Positions 58,458-64,000 of a stretch of 64,000 nucleotides of DNA are shown piece by piece. Both the position numbers and the translations under genes were made by a program. Under the pieces are notes generated by a model. That model was not told where the DNA came from, made no database searches, and saw nothing but the letters and a program-made list of their open reading frames with translations. Each line of letters starts with the position of its first letter. The stretch's first letter is position 1. The DNA is from Fodinibacter sp045807225 (GTDB lineage Bacteria; Actinomycetota; Actinomycetes; Actinomycetales; Dermatophilaceae). Location of the stretch: NCBI GenBank assembly GCA_045807225.1, contig JBJMHU010000197.1:1-64000 (forward strand), written 5' to 3'.

Positions 58458-58645
58458 CTCGCAGGTCGGCGTGGCGGAGGTCCACCCTCGTGGCAGTCCA
58501 GCCTTCGCATCGGTCTCGTGGCTGGTGAGGGCCGATGCCCCGGTGGCAGGCCGGCCGGTTCGCCTCGGAGCACGCGACCCGCACCGGCATGCCCGGTCGG
58601 TGGAGGCTGACGGTCGCTGCTGGAACACAGCGTCGGGCGCGGCGC

Positions 58646-58651
58646 TACGCT
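58646..58651 (+). promoter_or_regulatory. -10 element TACGCT (leaderless) of the MmcQ/YjbR gene
   Basis: TACGCT ends 6 nt before ATG 58658. Confidence 0.45.
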
Positions 58652-58657
58652 GGCGCG

Positions 58658-59053
58658 ATGGCCGGCCTCGAGGACGTGGAGCGGCTCGTGGCCCTGCTGC
58701 CCGAGGTGTCCGACGGCGCCCGGCACGGCCACCGGACGTGGCTGGTCGCGGACAAGGCCTTCGCCTGGGAGCGGCCCTTCAGCAAGGCCGACCTCAAGCG
58801 CTTCGCCGGTGCCCCGGTGCCTGACGGACCCATCCTGGCGCTGGTGACCGATGGCCTGGAGGACAAGGAGTCGCTGCTCCAGGCACACCCCGACCACCTG
58901 TTCACGATTCCCCACTTCGATGGGTACCCGGCGGTCCTCCTGCACCTGGCGAGTGCCAGCGACGACGACCTGCGCGAGGCCCTGCTCGACGCCTGGCTGG
59001 TCCACGCCCCGGATGACGTCGCGCGCGCACACCTCGAGCAGCGGCGCGACTAG
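58658..59053 (+). CDS. MmcQ/YjbR family protein
   Basis: A 131-aa CyaY-like-fold protein: LLPEVSDGARHGHRTWLVAD, FAWERPFSKADL and the C-terminal ALLDAWLVHAPDDVARAHLE are typical of YjbR proteins, once proposed to bind DNA; the function is not established. The start follows a leaderless -10. Confidence 0.85.
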   Translation: MAGLEDVERLVALLPEVSDGARHGHRTWLVADKAFAWERPFSKADLKRFAGAPVPDGPILALVTDGLEDKESLLQAHPDHLFTIPHFDGYPAVLLHLASASDDDLREALLDAWLVHAPDDVARAHLEQRRD

Positions 59054-59134
59054 CACCGTCAGGGCGGCGGCGCCCGTGGGTGTCCGGGGGACGGCCCCAG
59101 CAAGGACGAGCTCCTGGGCTCTACCCTGTGATGG

Positions 59135-59260
59135 GTGCGAAGGCGACCGGCGGCCTTGGGCCCGGCGCCGGCCCGGCAGTGGTCGGTGGACGAGGGGCTG
59201 GTCGAGGACGGCGCCACGCGGCTCTTCATCGAGGAGCACCCCCAGCCAATCCTCCCGTGA
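59135..59260 (+). CDS. Candidate small ORF (41 aa)
   Basis: A GTG start 7 nt after TACCCT (59122-59127) opens a 41-aa frame with a protein-like end (QWSVDEGLVEDGATRLFIEE). The leaderless spacing matches neighbouring genes. It may instead be the remnant of a longer gene, or chance. No family is known. Confidence 0.25.
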   Translation: MRRRPAALGPAPARQWSVDEGLVEDGATRLFIEEHPQPILP

Positions 59261-59267
59261 CCTTCGG

Positions 59268-59273
59268 TAGCGT
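59268..59273 (+). promoter_or_regulatory. -10 element TAGCGT (leaderless) of the VOC gene
   Basis: TAGCGT ends 6 nt before ATG 59280. Confidence 0.45.
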
Positions 59274-59279
59274 CGACGG

Positions 59280-59717
59280 ATGCCCATCACCCTGGAGAAC
59301 GTCGGCATCGCCGTGCGCGACCTGGAGGCGACGATCGCCTTCTTCACCGATCTCGGGCTCACCGTCGTCGGTCGCGACACCGTGAGCGGCGAGTGGACCG
59401 ACACCGCGGTCGGCCTGGACGGCAACCACGCCAACATCGCGATGCTGCAGACGCCGGACGGCGCAGGCCGCCTCGAGCTCTTCCAGTACATCCACCCGGA
59501 AGCGATCGAGACCGAACCCACCCGGCCGAACGAGATCGGCATGCACCGCGTGGCCTTCTCGGTCGACGACATCGACGCGGCCCTCGAGATCGCCGCAGCG
59601 CACGGCTGCCACCCGCTGCGTGGTGTGGCGAACTACCGGGACATCTACAAGCTGACCTACGTGCGCGGCCCGAGCGGCATCATCGTGATGCTCGCCGAGG
59701 ACCTCACCCGGAGCTGA
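59280..59717 (+). CDS. VOC family protein (lactoylglutathione lyase/epimerase-like)
   Basis: A 145-aa VOC protein. Two modules are seen: ENVGIAVRDLEATIAFFTDL and IGMHRVAFSVDDIDAALEIA; metal-ligand candidates are a His in MHRVAF and Glu residues in RLELFQY and VMLAEDL. Fusion of methylmalonyl-CoA-epimerase and glyoxalase features leaves the substrate open. It starts on a leaderless -10. Confidence 0.84.
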   Translation: MPITLENVGIAVRDLEATIAFFTDLGLTVVGRDTVSGEWTDTAVGLDGNHANIAMLQTPDGAGRLELFQYIHPEAIETEPTRPNEIGMHRVAFSVDDIDAALEIAAAHGCHPLRGVANYRDIYKLTYVRGPSGIIVMLAEDLTRS

Positions 59718-59844
59718 CCGTCACCGAGTCCGCTCCGAGGGCGGCGACCTCGCCCACGGCCGAGGGCACCGACCTCGACGTGGCGGAGCCGGTCGAGGGT
59801 CGCGGCAGACGGGAGGTCCCGGCGATCTGACGCGGGCCCGCAGC

Positions 59845-59850
59845 TAGGTT
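59845..59850 (+). promoter_or_regulatory. -10 element TAGGTT (leaderless) of the aldo/keto reductase gene
   Basis: TAGGTT ends 6 nt before ATG 59857; the same hexamer and spacing occur before purD. Confidence 0.5.
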
Positions 59851-59856
59851 CTGCTC

Positions 59857-60885
59857 ATGCGCTACCGACGACTCGGCAACAGTGGATGTGCGGTCTCCGA
59901 GCTGTGCCTGGGCACGATGACCTTCGGGGCCGAGACCGACGAGACCGGCTCCCACGAGCAGCTCGACGTGTTCGTCGATGCCGGCGGCACACTCGTCGAC
60001 ACCGCCGACGTGTACTCGGCCGGCGTGTCGGAGGAGATCATCGGGCGCTGGCTCGCGGCGCGTCCCTCCGACGTGACGGAGCGGGTCGTCCTGGCCACCA
60101 AGGGCAGGTTCGCCACCCGCCCCGGACCCAACGGAAACGGCCTGTCGGCGCGGCACCTGACCCGCGCCCTCGACGCCTCCCTGCACCGGCTCGGCGTCGA
60201 CGTCGTCGACCTCTACCAGGTGCACGCCTTCGACCCGCACACGCCGCTGGAGGAGACGCTGCGCACCCTCGACGGCTTCGCCCAGGCCGGGAAGATCCGG
60301 TACTACGGCCTGTCGAACTTCACCGGGTGGCAGCTGACCAAGGCGGTGCTGACCGCCCGTGCGCTGGGCCTGCGCCAGCCGGTGACCCTGCAGCCGCAGT
60401 ACAGCCTGGTCGTCCGCGAGATCGAGTGGGAGATCGTGCCGGCCGCGCTCGACGCGGGCATGGGGCTGCTGCCCTGGAGCCCGCTCGGGGGCGGCTGGCT
60501 CTCGGGCAAGTACCGCCGCGACCAACGACCGACCGGTGAGACCCGGCTCGGGGAGGACCCCGGCCGGGGCATGGAGGCGTACGACCGCCGCGGCAGCGAC
60601 CGCACCTGGCGGGTGATCGACGCCGTGCAGCAGGTCGCCGACGGCCGGGGGATCTCCATGGCCGAGGTGGCCCTCGCCTGGGTCAACAACCGCCCGGCCG
60701 TGACGTCTCCGATCCTCGGTGCCCGCACGACCGAGCAGCTGCGGACGAACCTGCGGGCGGCCGGTCTCGAGCTGTCGGCCGAGGAGAACGCAGCGCTCGA
60801 CGACGCCAGCGACCTGGGGGCCAGCGACTATCCCTACGGTGAGCTGGGCGTCGACCAGCGCGGGCGCGACCTCGACGGCGGCTGA
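59857..60885 (+). CDS. Aldo/keto reductase
   Basis: A 342-aa NADPH-dependent (alpha/beta)8 reductase of the AKR type found in bacteria. Catalytic-tetrad candidates are Asp in LVDTADVYSAG with its Tyr (VYSAG), Lys in VVLATKGRF, and His in LYQVHAFDP. Cofactor loop motifs include GLSNFTGWQL and the C-terminal PILGARTTEQLRTNL. The length is normal and the substrate unknown. Confidence 0.92.
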   Translation: MRYRRLGNSGCAVSELCLGTMTFGAETDETGSHEQLDVFVDAGGTLVDTADVYSAGVSEEIIGRWLAARPSDVTERVVLATKGRFATRPGPNGNGLSARHLTRALDASLHRLGVDVVDLYQVHAFDPHTPLEETLRTLDGFAQAGKIRYYGLSNFTGWQLTKAVLTARALGLRQPVTLQPQYSLVVREIEWEIVPAALDAGMGLLPWSPLGGGWLSGKYRRDQRPTGETRLGEDPGRGMEAYDRRGSDRTWRVIDAVQQVADGRGISMAEVALAWVNNRPAVTSPILGARTTEQLRTNLRAAGLELSAEENAALDDASDLGASDYPYGELGVDQRGRDLDGG

Positions 60886-60899
60886 GCCGGCATCCGGGG

Positions 60900-61487
60900 T
60901 CACCAGAGGTAGGGCACGAGGCGGGCGCGGGTGGCCGCGAAGTCGAGGTAGGCGGCTCCCAGTGACTCGATGAGGGCGCGCTCCTCCACGCGGATGCGGT
61001 AGACCATCGCGGCCCCCACCCAGGCACAGCACACCAGCAGGCCCACCCAGTTGCCGACCATCAGGGCGCACCCGAGCACCACCATGAGCAGACCGGTGTA
61101 GCTCGGATGCCGCAGCACCCGGTAGGGACCGCGATCCACGACGGCCTGGTCGGGGCTCGTCCGCAGCACCAGCGCGAAGTACCCGCCCAGCGTCCGGAAC
61201 GACCACCACCGCAGGATCAGGCCGAGCCAGGCGACCACGACCCCGACGGTCAACCCGGCCGCAGGCCAGGGCACCCGCGCACCCGGTGCGACGGACGCGG
61301 CCAACGGCAGGGTCAGGATGCCGGTGACGAACCCGAGCCTGAACACCACCTCGGCGCCGAGGTCGGCGTTGCGTGCCCCCGGACGCACCCGCCGCGCCTG
61401 GGCCAGCTCCCCGGCCGAGAAGGCCAGGACGGTGACCAGGAGCGCCTCGCCGCTGGTGGAGAGCTGCTGCAGGTCGAGCAGGGCCAC
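60900..61487 (-). CDS. Isoprenylcysteine carboxyl methyltransferase/PEMT-family membrane protein
   Basis: A 195-aa protein with about four or five membrane segments and the SAM-binding C-terminal pattern of ICMT/phospholipid methyltransferases: FALVLRTSPDQAVVDRGPYR, VLRHPSYTGLLM, then RVEERALIESLGAAYLDFA. GTG 61487 is chosen because a CATTGT -10-like element lies 6 nt upstream and the first helix begins near there. It probably methylates a lipid or small thiol. Confidence 0.8.
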   Translation of the reverse strand: MALLDLQQLSTSGEALLVTVLAFSAGELAQARRVRPGARNADLGAEVVFRLGFVTGILTLPLAASVAPGARVPWPAAGLTVGVVVAWLGLILRWWSFRTLGGYFALVLRTSPDQAVVDRGPYRVLRHPSYTGLLMVVLGCALMVGNWVGLLVCCAWVGAAMVYRIRVEERALIESLGAAYLDFAATRARLVPYLW

Positions 61488-61550
61488 CCGGCCACAATGG
61501 CAGGTCGACCCCTGGCTGACCCCGGCTCCGGTGCCGTGGGAGGGTGGGGC

Positions 61551-62048
61551 ATGGACTCCGTGGACGACAACGAGCTCGATGCCTTCTGGGCGATCTCCCG
61601 GGAGCACGCCCAGCTGGCGGGGGTGCCCACGTACATGGGTGCCAACCCCGTGCGGACGCTCCGGCCCCCGGCATGGTCGTTCGGTGCGACTCCGGAGCAG
61701 TCCGACGAGCTGCTCGCACTGGTCCTCGGCGGCACCAAGACGGCCACCTCCAGCGCGCGCGCCGACTACGTCGGCGAGGCTGAGCCGCTTCCCGAGCCCG
61801 GGATGCTCAGCATCGTCCTCGACGGGGCCGGCCACCCGCGAGCCCTGGTGGTGACCACCGAGGCCCGGGTCGTCCCCTTCGACCAGGTGGATGCCGACCA
61901 CGCCCGCGAGGAGGGGGAGGGCGACGGCACCCTCGAGCACTGGCGGGCGGCGCACGAGCGCTTCTTCTCGCAGAACGCCTCAGGAGGCTTCCAGCCGGAC
62001 ATGCTGGTCGTGCTCGAGCGCTTCCGCGTCCTGTACCCGGCCACCTGA
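61551..62048 (+). CDS. ASCH-domain protein
   Basis: A 165-aa protein with an ASCH (RNA-binding, PUA-like) fold: DELLALVLGGTKTATSSARA is the conserved Gly-Thr-Lys-Thr loop, and LVVTTEARVVPFDQVDADHA the second half. Related members hydrolyse N4-acetylcytidine, but the active-site identity is unproven here. ATG 61551 is preceded by GGGAGG at good spacing. Confidence 0.85.
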   Translation: MDSVDDNELDAFWAISREHAQLAGVPTYMGANPVRTLRPPAWSFGATPEQSDELLALVLGGTKTATSSARADYVGEAEPLPEPGMLSIVLDGAGHPRALVVTTEARVVPFDQVDADHAREEGEGDGTLEHWRAAHERFFSQNASGGFQPDMLVVLERFRVLYPAT

Positions 62049-62153
62049 CGCCAGGGCGTCTGGCCGCCCGCCCCACCCCGGCACCGTGGACCGGTGACCC
62101 ACGTCACGGCCCACATGGGGTTCAGCCGGCGCATCGGTGGGCAGGCGTGGTGC

Positions 62154-62684
62154 ATGAGCAACGACAAGGCAGCACAGGCCCGCGAAGGGCTCCTCGACAG
62201 CGTCAAGGGCAAGGCGAAGGAAGTCGCCGGAGCCGTGAGCGGCAGGGACGACCTCGTGGAGGAAGGGCAGCTGCAGCAGGCGGCAGCCAGTGACCGCAAG
62301 GCCGCCCTCGCCGACGAGGCGCTCGCCGAGGCAGAGCGCGACGAGGCCACTGCGCGGCTGCGCGAGGAGAGCCGTGAGGCAGCCGAGCTGAAGGGCGCCG
62401 CACGCGCCCAGGCCGAGCGCGAGCAGTCCCGCGTGGAGCTCCAGCGCGCCGGTGAGCACGCAGCCGCCGCCCAGCAGGCTCGACGGCAGGAGGCTGCCGG
62501 TCGAGAGGCCGCCGAGCAGCGGGCCGACCAGCTCGCCGAGCGTCGACTGCGCGAGGCCGAGGCCATCGCGGCGGACGCCGACTCCACCGAGCAGGAGGCC
62601 GCCGCAGCGAAGCGGCGCCTCGAGCGGCAGGCCGCCGCCGCCGACCAGCAGGCCGCGCAGCTGCGCGCCCGGACCCAGAAGTGA
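62154..62684 (+). CDS. CsbD-like, Ala/Glu/Arg-rich coiled-coil protein
   Basis: A 176-aa protein. The N-terminal 45 residues match CsbD (DSVKGKAKEVAGAVSGRDDL), a stress-induced small domain; the rest is a highly charged helix with heptad character (AEAERDEATARLREESREAA onward). It is hydrophilic without membrane parts. The next gene (62693) starts 8 bp later and encodes a second low-complexity protein, so the pair is probably an operon. Confidence 0.75.
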   Translation: MSNDKAAQAREGLLDSVKGKAKEVAGAVSGRDDLVEEGQLQQAAASDRKAALADEALAEAERDEATARLREESREAAELKGAARAQAEREQSRVELQRAGEHAAAAQQARRQEAAGREAAEQRADQLAERRLREAEAIAADADSTEQEAAAAKRRLERQAAAADQQAAQLRARTQK

Positions 62685-62692
62685 GGACCCCC

Positions 62693-63337
62693 ATGATCAG
62701 CACCGTCATCGCACTTCCCTACGAGATCGCCCGACTTCCCCTGGTCGTGCTCGACACGGGCCTGTCCGCGCTGCCCGAGACCTCCGCGCCCCGCGTCGCG
62801 GTGGACCGTGCGCTCGGCATGTCGGACCAGCTCGCCGGCATCGTGCTGCGAAACGGAGCCATCGCCCGGCGCGGCGCCGACCGCATCGAGCGTTCCCGCA
62901 CGCTGCAGCTGGCCACCCAGCTCGAGCGGGACGCCGCGCAGCGTCGGGAGCAGGCACGCCAGGCCGCCGCTGCCGGCTCCCGACAGGCCGCCCAGCAGCG
63001 CGACGCCGCTGAGAAGCGCGTCGTGTCGGGCCTGAAGGAGGCGGACGCCGCCGAGGCGAAGGGCAAGCAGCAGGCCAAGGCCAAGGCCGCCACGACGGCA
63101 TCGGCGAAGAAGGCGGCCGCCGACAAGCGGGCCGCGGGCCGCACGGCCAAGACCGCCCAGGCCAAGGCGCGCGTCGACTCCGCCGCATCGGCCAAGAAGC
63201 GAGCCGCGGAGCGGGCGGCGAAGTCCGAGCTCGACGACGCCCGCACCAAGAAGCAGGCCGCGGCCCGTACCCGCGCCGACGCCGACCGCCTCAGCGACCT
63301 CACCGACGCCAGGAAGCGGCGCCGCAGCCAGGGCTGA
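62693..63337 (+). CDS. Ala/Lys/Arg-rich helical protein (DNA- or envelope-associated?)
   Basis: A 214-aa protein. Residues 1-70 are ordinary in composition (IALPYEIARLPLVVLDTGLS, then RNGAIARRGADRIERS). From about 75 to the end it is a long, very basic Ala/Lys/Arg/Glu helix (KQQAKAKAATTASAKKAAAD) like the N-terminus of IF-2 or histone H1-like proteins. Binding to nucleic acid is plausible from charge alone. ATG 62693 is preceded by GTGAGGA. It follows the CsbD-like gene in one operon. Confidence 0.65.
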   Translation: MISTVIALPYEIARLPLVVLDTGLSALPETSAPRVAVDRALGMSDQLAGIVLRNGAIARRGADRIERSRTLQLATQLERDAAQRREQARQAAAAGSRQAAQQRDAAEKRVVSGLKEADAAEAKGKQQAKAKAATTASAKKAAADKRAAGRTAKTAQAKARVDSAASAKKRAAERAAKSELDDARTKKQAAARTRADADRLSDLTDARKRRRSQG

Positions 63338-63344
63338 GGATGCC

Positions 63345-63376
63345 GGCCGCCCGCGCCGACGAGGGTGCGGGCGGCC
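63345..63376. terminator. Hairpin terminator at converging gene ends
   Basis: A perfect 10-bp stem GGCCGCCCGC with its complement, 12-nt loop, directly after the Ala/Lys-rich gene. A second 7-bp hairpin (CCCCGGG/CCCGGGG, 63409-63427) follows, so the region can stop transcription from both sides. Confidence 0.7.
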
Positions 63377-63455
63377 ACTGCGGCCGGATGACGGCCGGGC
63401 CCTGCCGACCCCGGGTCGCGCCCGGGGCGCCCCGACCCGTGACCGTTGTCCTCGA

Positions 63456-63638
63456 TCAGCCGAACGTGCCGCCGATGCCACTGAGCAGCTCGGCAGGGTT
63501 GATGCCGAGCTGGTCCAGCTTGGCGCCGTGCTGGTCGGTGTCGACGTTCACCGGCAGCTCCCGCTCGGCGTGGTCGGCGACGTCGTGCTGGCCCCGGCTG
63601 CGCAGCAGCTCGACGATCTCGTCCTTGTCGATGTTCAT
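63456..63638 (-). CDS. Small conserved protein (60 aa), possibly in-frame with upstream gene
   Basis: A 60-aa protein (MNIDKDEIVELLRSRGQHDV, ending INPAELLSGIGGTFG). This pattern recurs as a small free-standing protein of unknown role in Actinobacteria, as recalled. GAGGGGAAC lies before the ATG. The upstream glycosyltransferase-like frame runs into it without a stop codon, so it may also be made as a C-terminal extension. Confidence 0.65.
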   Translation of the reverse strand: MNIDKDEIVELLRSRGQHDVADHAERELPVNVDTDQHGAKLDQLGINPAELLSGIGGTFG

Positions 63639-64000
63639 GGTGTTCCCCTCTGTGAAGTGGTCGGTCTCGGTGAGTTCCGGTGTGAGCGCTGCGGATCGGG
63701 CTGCGAGGCGCCGGCGGAGGTCGCGCTCCGAGTGGGCGGCCACGGGCAGCCGGCGGCCGTTGTACCGTGCGCCCCCGCGGATGCGTGCACCCAGGGCGAC
63801 CCAGGAGCAGATGCCCCGCTCGATCGCCCACAGCGGCGCGGCGAGCGATGCCCAGGGGGGAAAGGCGCGCCGACCCCCGGACCGCCGGCGGCCCACCTCG
63901 GCGACAGCGACGACACCCGCGGCGACGGCTCCGAGCAGGCTGGCCCGGCGGCAGAGCAGCAGCAGGGCCGGCACCGTGCCGAGCCCCAGCATCCAGCGGA
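63456..64000 (-). CDS. Glycosyltransferase-like C-terminal region (partial, continuing into the 60-aa protein)
   Basis: The frame is open from the window edge. About 118 residues read as a membrane-protein C-terminus (ALLLLCRRASLLGAVAAGVV, then APLWAIERGICSWVALGARI and LPVAAHSERDLRRRLAARSA), which resembles the end of actinobacterial GT2 glycosyltransferases with C-terminal membrane helices. No stop separates it from the 60-aa protein (63456-63638), so one product could be about 180 residues longer than the visible family end. The beginning lies outside the window. Confidence 0.5.
   Translation of the reverse strand, partial: RWMLGLGTVPALLLLCRRASLLGAVAAGVVAVAEVGRRRSGGRRAFPPWASLAAPLWAIERGICSWVALGARIRGGARYNGRRLPVAAHSERDLRRRLAARSAALTPELTETDHFTEGNTMNIDKDEIVELLRSRGQHDVADHAERELPVNVDTDQHGAKLDQLGINPAELLSGIGGTFG

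Noticed and set aside
1..64000. tRNA, rRNA, CRISPR, transposase, integrase or phage genes
   Set aside because: Looked for cloverleaf T-arm motifs, regularly spaced repeats, DDE or recombinase motifs and phage structural proteins; none was convincing.

Overview
The window is very GC-rich DNA with dense, mostly Actinobacteria-type genes: many GTG starts, GAC/CTG/CGG-biased codons, starts 6-8 nt downstream of a TANNNT -10 element (leaderless transcripts), an F420-type LLM oxidoreductase, DUF3151, DUF2510, a HelR-like RNA polymerase ATPase and a SoxR that sits next to an efflux pump. The best guess is an actinomycete of the order Micrococcales, perhaps Intrasporangiaceae. No rRNA, tRNA, CRISPR array, transposase or replication origin was seen. 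LAYOUT. 1-8.2 kb: the tail of a Pro-rich protein, a drug-type ABC exporter with a NarL/DesR-type two-component system, a DedA protein, a polar amino-acid ABC importer (lipoprotein, permease, ATPase) and a TrmH/SpoU methyltransferase. 8.2-10.7 kb: three DGPF/YCII proteins and an ECF42-type sigma factor in one translationally coupled operon behind a candidate self-dependent promoter. 10.7-20.1 kb: housekeeping genes (GNAT, class II aldolase, DUF3151, an HTH regulator, purA, a HelR-like ATPase, purD). 20.1-25.7 kb: PEP-mutase family protein, F420-type oxidoreductase, an MFS pump divergent from soxR across a near-consensus SoxR box, and a MarR/MFS operon whose promoter carries a perfect palindrome. 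25.9-44 kb: an accessory, stress-flavoured region: RsbU-like PP2C phosphatase, Ser/Thr kinase, a STAS protein lacking its phospho-acceptor serine, a DUF1330 protein, a serine-hydrolase-fold lipoprotein with all catalytic motifs changed, small membrane proteins, an S41 protease, an MFS/USP pair, a DUF1906-SH3b secreted protein, DJ-1/PfpI, a GlsB/YeaQ protein, and an HxlR/thioesterase/DHA2-MFS cluster. 44-64 kb: alpha/beta hydrolases, GH13 trehalose-synthase-like enzyme, haloalkane dehalogenase, VOC proteins, isochorismatase-family hydrolase, APH-type phosphotransferase, another DGPF protein, beta-hydroxyacid dehydrogenase, methyltransferase, aldo/keto reductase, ASCH protein, CsbD-like protein, and a glycosyltransferase-like reading frame cut by the window edge. 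HIDDEN SIGNAL. The heptamer GGATGCC (often CGGATGCCG) occurs, by hand count, about 51 times on the two strands in the first 25.7 kb (about 2 per kb, roughly eight times a simple composition expectation). It falls to about 5 in 25.75-46 kb (chance level) and returns to about 16 in the last 18 kb. It overrides codon preference, since rare GAT and GCA codons are used to make it. This marks the stress region as compositionally foreign or relaxed, and suggests an uncharacterised genome-wide DNA signal. HOW THE GENES WORK TOGETHER. The strongest regulatory units are the ECF42/DGPF operon, the SoxR/efflux pair, the MarR/efflux operon, and the phosphatase-kinase-STAS set, which looks like a partner-switching branch without its own anti-sigma or sigma factor.
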